From an uncultured Collinsella sp. (GTDB lineage Bacteria; Actinomycetota; Coriobacteriia; Coriobacteriales; Coriobacteriaceae), in contig CABQWP010000037.1 in the NCBI GenBank assembly GCA_902467875.1, positions 1-21,125 on the forward strand: a stretch of 21,125 bases of DNA. The letters run 5' to 3'. A program made the translations under genes and the position numbers. This document shows, piece by piece, positions 1 to 7,181 of this stretch. Below the pieces are notes generated by a model. It was given only the letters and a program-made list of their open reading frames with translations. It made no database searches and was not told the origin of the DNA. The stretch's first letter is position 1, and the number at the start of each line of letters is the position of its first letter.

Positions 1-1339
1 GATTGATTGGGTGGCGGGGGGCCAGGTCCCCCGCCGCGATGCCGCCGCGGATGCCGCCGGCGTTTTCGATAGCGAGGTCCGCGCCCGTCAGGGCAAGATA
101 GGAGCCGCAAATCACGTGGCCGATGGTCTGGGCCTTGGTGGTGTCGCCCTCCTTGCTGGGGCGGAAATCGGTGGTGCGCACCATTTCCCAGCCATGCGTG
201 CCTGCGGCGTCCTCGCCGTAGAAATAGTTGGTGGTGGATGTGCCGAGCACCTTGTTCGATTCGTTTTCAAAGTCCTCGTCGAGCGGCTTGATTTTGTTGC
301 GGACGGCTTCAAGGCGGCTCTGGTAGTCGGAGCCCTTGTCGGGGTCCGCCAAAAGGTCGTTGACGTTCTTGGCGGTGTAGAGCTTCTCGTCGCTGCCGTC
401 TGCAGGGACCGTGACCGTGTCATCGTCGGTCGACTCGGTGCCATTGGTGTCGTACTTGTACGGAATGGAAAGCAGCCCCACCTCGGCAAAGGCGCTGCCT
501 GCCTCGACAACGTGGATCGTCTTGCCGTCGGCTCCCGTCACCTTCTCGTTAAGGTTGATGTGCTCGTGGCCTGCGATAAGGGCATCGACGCCACGGAGTC
601 GCGTGGCAAAGGTCTTGGCGTCGAGCGTGTGCGCGATACACACAACAACATCGCAGCCCTCCTTGCGCAGCTGCTCTGCCTCGGCATTGATGGCGTTCGC
701 GGCACTCGAGAACGACGTGCCCGCGACCAGGTCCGCGCGCAGCGAGGATCCCAGCGACTCATCCATGGCGCCCACGACGCCGACCTTGATTTTGTAGTCG
801 AATGTGGAGTAATCCTCGCTATCCTCCCAGGTGCGATCGAGCGTCTTCGTGATGCTCGAGCTCCATACGCCGCTCGTAGACTTCGCGTTCGCGCAGAGCA
901 TGGCGAAGGGCGTGCTGGTGGTGCTGTAGCCGGTCATGGTGCGGAGTTTGTCCGCGCCGTAGCTCCAGTCGTGGTTGCCTGGCGTGGTCGCGTCGTAGCC
1001 GTCGGCGTAGAAGGTGTCCATGAGCTCGGCGATGCTCTTGCCCTCGCTCATGGTGGCGAAGGACTGTCCGTGGAAGGTGTCGCCCGCATCGAGCAAAAGA
1101 TCGGGGGCGTTGCCCTGGGCGCTATAGAGAACCGCCAGTCCGTCAAAGCCCACAGTGCCAGTGCCCTTGCTTTCGTTGTAGCTGTACTTGTAGCTGCCGT
1201 GGATGTCGTTGGTGTGCATGACGGTCACAGAGCCGTCAATAGCGGCGGGCAGGTTCCCCGCGAAAGCGAGGCTTGGGATGCCTGCGAGCGCGCCGGCAAA
1301 CAACGCGGCGGCTAACGCAAGGCGGGGGAGTCTTTTCAT
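1..1339 (-). CDS. Secreted 5'-nucleotidase / metallophosphoesterase, C-terminus outside window
   Basis: This is the 5'-nucleotidase/UshA-type family, two-metal enzymes that remove phosphate from extracellular nucleotides or related esters. The 446 codons in the window start at ATG 1339, preceded by an AAGGAAA ribosome site. Residues 1-27 form a Sec signal peptide (KR, then an Ala/Leu-rich core, cleavage after AFA). Metal-ligand motifs follow in the usual order: HTNDIHG (about 42-48), DAGD (84-87), GNHD (121-124) and AGHEH (about 255). The C-terminal nucleotide-binding domain begins in the window, with ENAGGIR at 425-431. The stop codon and any cell-wall anchor lie beyond position 1, so attachment to the wall cannot be judged. 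The family is clear; the exact substrate (nucleotide, UDP-sugar or cyclic nucleotide) is not. It is followed upstream by two hairpins that end the ABC operon, so it is probably transcribed separately. Confidence 0.93.
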   Translation of the reverse strand, partial: MKRLPRLALAAALFAGALAGIPSLAFAGNLPAAIDGSVTVMHTNDIHGSYKYSYNESKGTGTVGFDGLAVLYSAQGNAPDLLLDAGDTFHGQSFATMSEGKSIAELMDTFYADGYDATTPGNHDWSYGADKLRTMTGYSTTSTPFAMLCANAKSTSGVWSSSITKTLDRTWEDSEDYSTFDYKIKVGVVGAMDESLGSSLRADLVAGTSFSSAANAINAEAEQLRKEGCDVVVCIAHTLDAKTFATRLRGVDALIAGHEHINLNEKVTGADGKTIHVVEAGSAFAEVGLLSIPYKYDTNGTESTDDDTVTVPADGSDEKLYTAKNVNDLLADPDKGSDYQSRLEAVRNKIKPLDEDFENESNKVLGTSTTNYFYGEDAAGTHGWEMVRTTDFRPSKEGDTTKAQTIGHVICGSYLALTGADLAIENAGGIRGGIAAGDLAPRHPIN

Positions 1340-1403
1340 GGCAGTTTCCTTAGTCCTTAGCCAGAATGTCTGGTTGAATATCGGATTATCGACATAATAT
1401 GCG

Positions 1404-1443
1404 AAAACCGCCGCAAGGGCGTCTGTCCCTTTGCGGCGGTTTT
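1404..1443 (-). terminator. Intrinsic terminator, distal of two, after ABC operon
   Basis: A 16-bp stem (AAAACCGCCGCAAGGG against its complement with one bulged T) encloses a short loop. It is A-rich on one side and T-rich on the other, so it could work in both directions. It lies downstream of the minus-strand ABC operon and upstream of the nucleotidase gene. Confidence 0.75.
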
Positions 1444-1458
1444 GACGTTTGCGCAGAT

Positions 1459-1499
1459 AAAACCTACCAAAATAAACCTGTCCCTTTTTGGCAGGTTTT
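1459..1499 (-). terminator. Intrinsic terminator overlapping the ABC ATPase stop codon
   Basis: The arms AAAACCTGCC and GGTAGGTTTT (minus strand) pair through a G-U wobble that is allowed only in the minus-strand RNA, so the direction is minus. The left arm overlaps the TAA of the ATPase gene (1498-1500). Its loop side contains GGGACAG, which also occurs in the next hairpin. Confidence 0.75.
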
Positions 1500-2292
1500 A
1501 GCTCAGCAGCATGCGGTCGTTGGCGAGCTCGCCGCCCGAGACCTCCTCGAACTTCTGCAGCAGGTCGGCTACGGTGAGCGACTTCTTCTCATTGCCCGCC
1601 ACGTCGTAGATCACGTGGCCTTCGTGCATCATGATCAGACGGTTGCCCAGACGGATGGCGTCGTTCATGTTGTGCGTGACCATGAGCGTGGTCAGGTGGT
1701 TCTCGTCGACGATCTCCTCGGTCAGGTTAAGCACCTTAGAGGCCGTCTTGGGGTCGAGGGCCGCGGTGTGCTCGTCGAGCAGCAGCAGGCGCGGCCTGGT
1801 GAGCGTGGCCATCAGCAGGGTGAGTGCCTGGCGCTGGCCACCCGAGAGCAGGCCGACCTTGGCGTTGAGACGCGTGTCCAGACCAAGGTCCAGGCGCTTG
1901 AGCAGCTCGACGTACTCATCTTTCTCGGCCTTGGTGACGCCCCACGAAAGGCCGCGACGCTGGCCGCGACGCTTGGCGAGGGCCAGGTTCTCGGCGATCT
2001 GCATGTCGGCAGCGGTACCGCGCATGGGGTCCTGAAACACGCGGCCTAGGTACTTGGCGCGCTGCGACTCGCTCGGGCGCGAGATGTCGGTGCCGTCGAG
2101 CTCAATAACGCCCGAATCGAGCGGGTACACGCCGGCGATCATGTTGAGCAGCGTGGACTTGCCGGCGCCGTTGCCGCCGATCACGGTTACAAAGTCGCCG
2201 TCATTTAGGGTGAGGTCGACGCCGGTGAGCGCGCGCTTCTCGGTGACGGTGCCCTTGTTAAAGGTCTTCTTGACGTGCGAGAGCTTAAGCAT
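1498..2292 (-). CDS. ABC transporter ATP-binding protein, TrpZ-like (COG1101 type)
   Basis: This is the cytoplasmic ATPase of the importer formed with the two genes upstream, 264 aa. Walker A GGNGAGKST is at 39-47, the Q-loop VFQDP at 85-89, signature LSGGQ at 149-153, Walker B LLLLDEH at about 169-175 and the H-loop VTHN at 205-208. The sequence DEHTAALDP after Walker B is typical of the ATPases paired with PF04392 binding proteins. I chose ATG 2292 (MLKLSHVKK) because GGGGG lies about 9 bases upstream. A longer open frame runs to 2373 but has no family similarity at its N-terminus. The start overlaps the permease stop by 8 bp, which implies translational coupling. Confidence 0.93.
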   Translation of the reverse strand: MLKLSHVKKTFNKGTVTEKRALTGVDLTLNDGDFVTVIGGNGAGKSTLLNMIAGVYPLDSGVIELDGTDISRPSESQRAKYLGRVFQDPMRGTAADMQIAENLALAKRRGQRRGLSWGVTKAEKDEYVELLKRLDLGLDTRLNAKVGLLSGGQRQALTLLMATLTRPRLLLLDEHTAALDPKTASKVLNLTEEIVDENHLTTLMVTHNMNDAIRLGNRLIMMHEGHVIYDVAGNEKKSLTVADLLQKFEEVSGGELANDRMLLS

Positions 2293-3208
2293 CTGCCTCA
2301 TCCCCCTTCGTGTAGGAGCTGCGGAGCTTATAGCGCTCCCAAACCACGGGCACGCACAGGGCCACAGCGACAATCACGGCGGAGAGCAGCTTCATGTCGT
2401 TGGCGTCCATGCCCAACTGCAGCACGATGGCGCGGATAAGGAAGTACACCACGGAGCCAAAGACGGCGGAGGCAAGACGGACGCTAAACTGCGTGAGGCC
2501 GCCGGGAAGCAGACGGCCGAGCACCTCGCCGATAACAATGGCGGCAAGACCGATAACGATGGCACCGGTGCCCATACCAATGTCGGCATACTTTTGGCTC
2601 TGGCAGATGAGCGCGCCCGAAAGGCCGATGAGGGCGTTGGAGAGCACGAGGGCGATCATCTTGGTGGAGTTGGTGTTGACGCCCAGAGCGCGGATCATGT
2701 ACTCGTTGTTGCCGGTGGCTCGCAGCGCCGAGCCGATCTCGGTGCCAAAGAACCAATACAGGATGGCAACGATAGCCACGGCGAGCAGGATGCCCAAGAT
2801 GATGGCAACGGTGGACTGCGGCAGACCGGTCATATTGCTGACGGCCGAGAACACGGTGCCTTTGGCAAGAATGGGCGTATTGGACTTGCCCATGATGCGC
2901 AGGTTGATGGACCACAGGCTGATCTGGGTGAGGATTCCGGCGAGGATCGCAGGAATCTCAAAGACGGTGGTCAAAATGCCCGTGACGGCGCCCGCGATGG
3001 CGCCGGCGCACATACCGGCCAGCACGGCGAACAGCGGGTCGACGTTGTTATTGACGATGAGCACAGCGCAGACGCAGCCGCCGAGGGCAAAGCTGCCGTC
3101 GCAGGTCATATCGGGAATGTCGAGCAGGCGGAACGTGATAAACACGCCAAGCACCATAATGCCCCAGAGGACGCCCTGCGAAACGGCGCCCTGCAATGCA
3201 ATGAGCAT
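2285..3208 (-). CDS. ABC transporter permease, TrpY-like (COG4120 / BPD_transp_2)
   Basis: This is the membrane subunit of the same importer, 307 aa, mostly hydrophobic with about eight or nine predicted helices. The N-terminal LLDIPDMTCDGSFALGG (about 28-44) is characteristic of the permeases paired with PF04392 binding proteins. The start is ATG 3208, with TAGGAGG nine bases upstream. An out-of-frame ATG lies 7 bases before it. The gene follows the binding-protein gene after a gap of about 200 bp that holds a GC-rich hairpin, and overlaps the ATPase gene. The substrate cannot be read from the sequence; characterised relatives move tryptophan in streptococci, while other members are unassigned. 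Confidence 0.92.
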   Translation of the reverse strand: MLIALQGAVSQGVLWGIMVLGVFITFRLLDIPDMTCDGSFALGGCVCAVLIVNNNVDPLFAVLAGMCAGAIAGAVTGILTTVFEIPAILAGILTQISLWSINLRIMGKSNTPILAKGTVFSAVSNMTGLPQSTVAIILGILLAVAIVAILYWFFGTEIGSALRATGNNEYMIRALGVNTNSTKMIALVLSNALIGLSGALICQSQKYADIGMGTGAIVIGLAAIVIGEVLGRLLPGGLTQFSVRLASAVFGSVVYFLIRAIVLQLGMDANDMKLLSAVIVAVALCVPVVWERYKLRSSYTKGDEADA

Positions 3209-3310
3209 GCTTCATACCTCCTAGGATAGGGTGGACACGTGATTCACCATAATAGCGGTAACAATGCATAGAAGAGTTACGGACAGACGTTTTGTTTTAC
3301 CTGAAACAAG

Positions 3311-3344
3311 CAGGGCGGACGCCGGTCTACAGCGCCCGCCCCTG
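3311..3344 (-). terminator. Intercistronic GC-rich hairpin, partial terminator or mRNA stabiliser
   Basis: In the minus-strand RNA, arms of about 12-13 bases (right arm GCGCCCGCCCCTG in plus-strand terms) pair with one bulge and one G-U wobble. The sequence continues CTTGTTT. It lies between the binding-protein stop and the permease start, where such hairpins often keep binding-protein mRNA in excess. Leaky termination is an inference. Confidence 0.5.
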
Positions 3345-3411
3345 TGGCTCAGATATTGAATAACGCGGCTAAAGCGCGAGCACGGGCTCTAGACGCATGC
3401 CGCGTATAGCA

Positions 3412-4392
3412 TTACGCGTCCAGAGCGGAAAGGTCGATGCCCAGGGCCTCGGCCATTTCGTCGTTCTTGACGACGACCAGGTCCTTGCTCGAGAGGTGCT
3501 TGATCGGCATATCCTCGGGCTTGGCCTCGCCCTTCAGAATCTTGACGGCCATCTCGCCCGCGGCGTAGCCCAGATCCTCGTAATTGATGGAGAGGGTGAA
3601 CAGGCCGCCGGCCATGCACATGCCCTCCTCGCCAGTCACGAAGGGAAGCTTGTTCTCCTTGCAGATCTGGCCCACCTGCGAGGCGCCCGCGGCGATGGTG
3701 TTGTCGGTGGGGGAGTACAGCGCGTCGACCTTGCCCACGGCAGACTCGACGACGGACTGAATCTCGTTGGAGCTCGAGACGGTGAAATCGGTGTACTCGA
3801 GGCCCAGCTTGTCGAGCTCCTTCTTGGCGGCCTTGATCTGGACGTCGGAGTTGGACTCGGCGGTGCAGTAGAGCAGGCCGACCTTTTTAACGTCGGGCAG
3901 GACCTTCTGCATCATCTCGAGCTGCTCGGCGACCGGGGTGAGGTCGGAAGCGCCCGTGACGTTGGTGCCGGGCTTGTCGTTGTCCTGGACCAGGCCGGAG
4001 GCGGCGTAGTCGGTGATGGCGCAGCCCACGATGGGGATATCGGCCGTGGCGCCGGCGGCAGCCTGCGCGGCGGGCGTGGCGATGGCATAAATCAGGTTGA
4101 CGTTGTCGCCCACAAACTTGTCGGCAATGGACTTACACGTGGACTGGTCGTTCTGGGCGTTCTTCTGGTCGATTTTGACCTTAAGGCCGCTCTCCTTGAT
4201 GGCCTTGACAAAGCCGTCGTTGGCGGCATCGAGTGCGGAGTGCTCGGTGAGCTGCAGAACGCCGATGGTGTAGTCGGAACCGGCGGCAGCAGAGCCGGAA
4301 CCAGAGTTGCCGCCGCACCCGGCGAGCGGGGCGAGCGCGAGCAGGCCGGCGGAGACCAGAAGGCTCCTGCGGCTGATGGTGATGTCCTTCAT
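3412..4392 (-). CDS. ABC transporter substrate-binding lipoprotein, TrpX-like (PF04392)
   Basis: This is the extracellular binding protein that captures the ligand and delivers it to the permease, 326 aa. I chose ATG 4392 (MKDITISRRS) because GGGGGTAATGAT precedes it; the open frame upstream to 4440 has no signal-like sequence. The N-terminus combines a twin-arginine-like ISRRSLL with a lipobox LAGC (Cys26), so it is a lipoprotein, possibly Tat-exported. A Gly/Ser linker follows. The mature part shows PF04392 features: IGVLQLTEHSALDAANDGF near the start, PIVGCAITD in the middle and GLFTLSINYEDLGY near the end. It is first in the operon. The ligand is unknown; an aromatic amino acid is one candidate from the TrpX precedent, and purine-type ligands are possible. 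Confidence 0.92.
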   Translation of the reverse strand: MKDITISRRSLLVSAGLLALAPLAGCGGNSGSGSAAAGSDYTIGVLQLTEHSALDAANDGFVKAIKESGLKVKIDQKNAQNDQSTCKSIADKFVGDNVNLIYAIATPAAQAAAGATADIPIVGCAITDYAASGLVQDNDKPGTNVTGASDLTPVAEQLEMMQKVLPDVKKVGLLYCTAESNSDVQIKAAKKELDKLGLEYTDFTVSSSNEIQSVVESAVGKVDALYSPTDNTIAAGASQVGQICKENKLPFVTGEEGMCMAGGLFTLSINYEDLGYAAGEMAVKILKGEAKPEDMPIKHLSSKDLVVVKNDEMAEALGIDLSALDA

Positions 4393-4427
4393 ATCATTAC
4401 CCCCAGTATAAAAATGGCTGGAAACAC

Positions 4428-4446
4428 TGCACTGGGACAAAGTGCA
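4428..4446 (-). promoter_or_regulatory. Dyad in the leader of the ABC operon
   Basis: TGCACT and AGTGCA form a perfect 6-bp inverted repeat with a 7-base centre, and extend to 9-10 bp with one bulge. It lies about 40 bases before the binding-protein start. It is downstream of a possible minus-strand -10 box TATAGT (complement near 4452-4457). It could be an operator or a small RNA hairpin. Confidence 0.4.
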
Positions 4447-4552
4447 AGTGGAACTATAGTAGCGCTGATGTCCATTTTTACAACAGCCTGGCGGGTTTTT
4501 TAATACAGAATCGGATGGGCGGTGCGGGTAGTCGAATGGGCGGCGGAGGGTC

Positions 4553-5338
4553 TTATGCGGCGGAGGAGGCGTCGTCCTCGTCTAGGGCGGCGAAGAGCTT
4601 CTTGCCGTCGAGGAGACGTGTGGTGACGTTTCTCATTCGGCCAATCTCTACGGTACGCAACGTGTCATCGGCGCCTCGGGCGTCGTAGACCGTTCCCAGC
4701 AGATACGAGATGCCATCGCGCTGCCTGATGGCAAAGGGACGCAGCGTCATCCGTGCTGCTTCGGTTTCGCCACGCGTCGTAACGCTCGAAATATCAAAAC
4801 TCACCGTGGTTCCGTGGTCGATGGCCTGCTCGACGAGCTCGCACGTGTCGATGCGCTTGATGGGCGTGCGTGTTGCCTTGGTAGCCTTGCTGCCTGCGCT
4901 TGGAGCGGGTTCGGGTGTATCGAGGTAGCCGCGAACGTCGGCACTCGCCATGGCAACTAAGTGCTGCGCCATACTCTTGCGGATAGCGATAGGCGTGGAG
5001 CGGTTGCGCATGACCATACCGTGGAGCCGGATGATCTCTTCATCGGTGAGCGGGCGGGTAAGAAGTTTGTAGCCCACGCCGCGTTTGTACTCAATTTCGT
5101 ATCCGGCATGGCGAAGCGCGGAGATGGCGGTGTAGATGCTGCGCCGCGCCGCCGAGATGGGCATGCGGGCGGGGTCGTCGGGATGGGCGAGGCGCCGGAT
5201 CAACTCATCGGAAAGCATGGCCTTGTCCTCGCCGGTGTTTTCGCTTAATAGTTGCAGGATGCGAACGGCGCGATAGGCTGCCATCGAGGCGGCGCCTCTA
5301 GTCGTGGTGTCGTAGGTTTCAACAGCGGCTTCGGTCAT
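4553..5338 (-). CDS. WYL-domain transcriptional regulator
   Basis: This is a predicted DNA-binding regulator of 261 aa. The N-terminal part (about 20-95) reads as a winged-helix domain: AYRAVRILQLLSENTG, then SARRSIYTAISALRHAGYEIEY and a wing RGVGYKLL. The C-terminal part (about 165-250) resembles a WYL ligand-sensing domain: MTLRPFAIRQRDGISYLLGTVYD, followed by the typical RTVEIGRMRNV. A low-complexity Ala/Ser/Lys linker (about 145-158) joins them. I prefer ATG 5338 because AAAGGA lies 10 bases upstream; GTG 5347 is in frame but almost touches that site. It is transcribed in the same direction as the ABC operon, about 160 bp away, so it could control that operon or itself. The effector is unknown. 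Confidence 0.82.
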   Translation of the reverse strand: MTEAAVETYDTTTRGAASMAAYRAVRILQLLSENTGEDKAMLSDELIRRLAHPDDPARMPISAARRSIYTAISALRHAGYEIEYKRGVGYKLLTRPLTDEEIIRLHGMVMRNRSTPIAIRKSMAQHLVAMASADVRGYLDTPEPAPSAGSKATKATRTPIKRIDTCELVEQAIDHGTTVSFDISSVTTRGETEAARMTLRPFAIRQRDGISYLLGTVYDARGADDTLRTVEIGRMRNVTTRLLDGKKLFAALDEDDASSAA

Positions 5339-5342
5339 GGTA

Positions 5343-5393
5343 CCCACGTCCTTTCCGTTTTGGGTGGCGACGGTATGGAGCCTAGGACGTGGG
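5343..5393 (-). promoter_or_regulatory. Inverted repeat covering the WYL regulator ribosome site
   Basis: CCCACGTCCT (5343-5352) and AGGACGTGGG (5384-5393) are perfect 10-bp inverted repeats 31 bases apart. In the minus-strand mRNA the 3' arm contains the GGA of the ribosome site, just before the start codon. Folding would hide that site. It could instead be a protein-binding operator. Confidence 0.5.
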
Positions 5394-5455
5394 GCTTTCC
5401 CAGGGGTGCAGGGCGCTCTGGGCGGTCGGTAGTCGTCGGCAAACGGCGGGTCGAG

Positions 5456-5518
5456 TTTTCAACAGCCCTGGTCAACTGACCAAAAACTTGCCAAAAGCTT
5501 GACGGATGCTGTTGAAAA
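5456..5518. repeat. Nested inverted repeats between asnS and the WYL gene
   Basis: Outer arms TTTTCAACAG (5456-5465) and CTGTTGAAAA (5509-5518) are perfect 10-mers 43 bases apart. Inside, TGGTCAACTGACCA (5469-5482) is a second dyad, followed by two AAGYTTTTGG-like direct repeats on the minus strand. The site lies upstream of the WYL gene and downstream of the asnS terminator, so it may hold the WYL control region. Confidence 0.45.
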
Positions 5519-5550
5519 AAGCGTCTCTCGACCGATGTCGAGAGACGCTT
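5515..5550 (-). terminator. Intrinsic terminator of asnS
   Basis: GCGTCTCTCGAC (5521-5532), loop CGAT and GTCGAGAGACGC (5537-5548) form a perfect 12-bp stem. On the minus strand it runs directly into TTTTTTCAAC, about 50 bases after the asnS stop. Confidence 0.92.
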
Positions 5551-5596
5551 ATGCGATGAGCGTTGGCGTGTGGCGACGCGAGCTAGCGTCCGACGA

Positions 5597-7000
5597 TTAG
5601 AAGTCGGCGTTGCCCACGGTGCGCGGGTGCGGCAGGACGTCGCGGATGTTGCCCACGCCGGTCAGATACATGACCAAGCGCTCGAAGCCCAGACCGTAGC
5701 CGGCGTGCTTGCAGGAACCGTAGCGGCGCAGGTCAAGGTAGTACTTGTACTGCTCGGGATTCATGCCCAGGTCCTTGATGCGGGCCTCGAGCAGATCCAG
5801 GCGCTCCTCGCGCTGGGAGCCGCCGATAATCTCGCCGATACCGGGAACCAGGCAGTCGGCGGCGGCGACGGTCTTGCCGTCTTCGTTCATGCGCATGTAG
5901 AACGCCTTGATTTCGGCCGGGTAGTCGGTCACGAAGGTCGGGCGCTTAAAGTGCTCCTCGGTCAGGAAGCGCTCGTGCTCGGTCTGCAGGTCGATGCCCC
6001 AGCTGACGGGGTAATCAAACTGGTGGCCAGCAGCGACTGCCTGCTCCAGGATCTCGACGGCCTCGGTGTAGGTAACGCGGGCAAAGTCGGAGTTGGCGAC
6101 ATGGTCCAGGCGCTCGAGCAGACCCTTGTCCACAAACTTGTTGAGCATGTTGAGCTCGTCGGGGCAGGTGGCCATAACGTCCTTAAGGACGTACTTGAGC
6201 ATGGCCTCGGCGTTATCCATGTAGTCGTTAAGGTCGGCGAAGGCCATCTCGGGCTCGATCATCCAAAACTCGGCGGCGTGGCGCGTGGTGTTGGAGTTTT
6301 CGGCGCGGAAGGTGGGGCCAAAGGTGTACACGTCGCCAAAGGCCATGGCAAAGTTCTCGGCATTGAGCTGGCCGGACACGGTGAGGCTTGCATGCTTGCC
6401 AAAGAAGTCCTGGCTCCAGTCGACCTCGCCGGACTCGGTGAGGGGCGGATTTTTGGGGTCGAGCGTGGTCACGCGGAACATCTCGCCGGCGCCCTCGCAG
6501 TCACTCGTGGTGATGATGGGGGTGTTGACGTAGACAAAGCCCTGCTCCTGGAAGAAGCGGTGGATGGCGGCAGCCGCGACAGAGCGGATGCGGAACACGG
6601 CGCGGAACAGGTTGGTGCGCGGGCGCAGGTGCTGCTGGGTGCGCAGGAACTCGACGGTTGCACGCTTCTTCTGCAGCGGGTAATCCGGGGCGCTGACGCC
6701 CTCGACCTCGATGGAGGTGGCAGAAAGCTCGAAAGGCTGGGGCGCATCGGGGGTCAGCTTGACGGTGCCGGTGCAAATGAGTGCGGCCGAGACGTTTTGA
6801 TGGGCGATCTCGTCGTAGTTGTCGAGTGCCTCGCGGTTCATGACGACCTGCAGGTCGCGGAAGCAGCTGCCGTCGTTGAGCGTAACAAAGCCAAAGTTCT
6901 TCATGTCGCGGACGGACTTAACCCAGCCGGCGACGGTGACAGTCTGGCCGCCGAGCGACTCGGCATCGGCATAGAGCTGCGCGATTTTGGTGCGGTTCAC
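5597..7000 (-). CDS. asnS: Asparaginyl-tRNA synthetase
   Basis: This class IIb enzyme charges tRNA-Asn with asparagine in the cytoplasm. The N-terminal OB-fold anticodon-binding domain has VAGWVKSVRDMKNFGFVTLN. The catalytic core carries motif 2 (FGPTFRAENSNTTRHAAEFWMIEPEM) and motif 3 (GYGLGFERLVMYL) near the C-terminus. The asparagine-type ending LPHPRTVGNADF favours AsnRS over AspRS. I chose GTG 7000 (467 aa, close to the usual length of about 466) because GGGAGG lies 4 bases upstream, which is a little close. ATG 7012 is in frame but overlaps that site and has no site of its own; the longest frame (7066) would begin upstream of the likely -10 box. Monocistronic, with its own terminator. 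Confidence 0.95.
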   Translation of the reverse strand: MNRTKIAQLYADAESLGGQTVTVAGWVKSVRDMKNFGFVTLNDGSCFRDLQVVMNREALDNYDEIAHQNVSAALICTGTVKLTPDAPQPFELSATSIEVEGVSAPDYPLQKKRATVEFLRTQQHLRPRTNLFRAVFRIRSVAAAAIHRFFQEQGFVYVNTPIITTSDCEGAGEMFRVTTLDPKNPPLTESGEVDWSQDFFGKHASLTVSGQLNAENFAMAFGDVYTFGPTFRAENSNTTRHAAEFWMIEPEMAFADLNDYMDNAEAMLKYVLKDVMATCPDELNMLNKFVDKGLLERLDHVANSDFARVTYTEAVEILEQAVAAGHQFDYPVSWGIDLQTEHERFLTEEHFKRPTFVTDYPAEIKAFYMRMNEDGKTVAAADCLVPGIGEIIGGSQREERLDLLEARIKDLGMNPEQYKYYLDLRRYGSCKHAGYGLGFERLVMYLTGVGNIRDVLPHPRTVGNADF

Positions 7001-7046
7001 GTATCCTCCCATAACGGTTGAATGATAGTTATCCATACAGTTCAAT

Positions 7047-7052
7047 ATTCTA
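7047..7052 (-). promoter_or_regulatory. Probable -10 box of asnS
   Basis: TAGAAT on the minus strand matches TATAAT in 5 of 6 positions and would start transcription about 40 bases before GTG 7000. No good -35 box is visible. Confidence 0.35.
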
Positions 7053-7107
7053 GCAGCTCGGCTCATTTGAGCTATACAGATAAGGCATTGGCGGGATGGT
7101 TTTTCAA

Positions 7108-7144
7108 ACGAAAAGTGCCCGCGGCCAAATGGTCGCGGGCACTT
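7108..7144 (-). terminator. Intrinsic terminator of the PTS IIA gene
   Basis: AAGTGCCCGCG (7113-7123) pairs with its complement at 7134-7144, extended by one G-U and two G-C pairs around a short loop. On the minus strand it continues TTTTCGTTTG. Confidence 0.88.
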
Positions 7145-7181
7145 GACGAGGTGCCTTTTGGCTGTGTGGCGCGGGGCCTGG

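Noticed and set aside
11..1315. Long plus-strand frame of 434 codons at the left end
   Set aside because: It is antisense to the 5'-nucleotidase, whose motifs are unmistakable, and its protein has no family features; GC-rich genes often leave open antisense frames.
1341..1403. Operator dyads CCAGAATGTCTGG and ATTATCGACATAAT before the nucleotidase gene
   Set aside because: The arms are only 5 bp and no convincing promoter frames them, so chance cannot be excluded.
3397..4503. Plus-strand frame of 368 codons
   Set aside because: It is the antisense shadow of the binding-protein gene, Gly/Val/Leu/Asp-rich and without motifs.
4393..4552. T-box riboswitch before the Trp-type ABC operon
   Set aside because: The leader is too short and lacks the T-box sequence and a specifier stem.
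5570..7021. Plus-strand frame of 483 codons
   Set aside because: It mirrors asnS on the other strand; the synthetase motifs decide the case.
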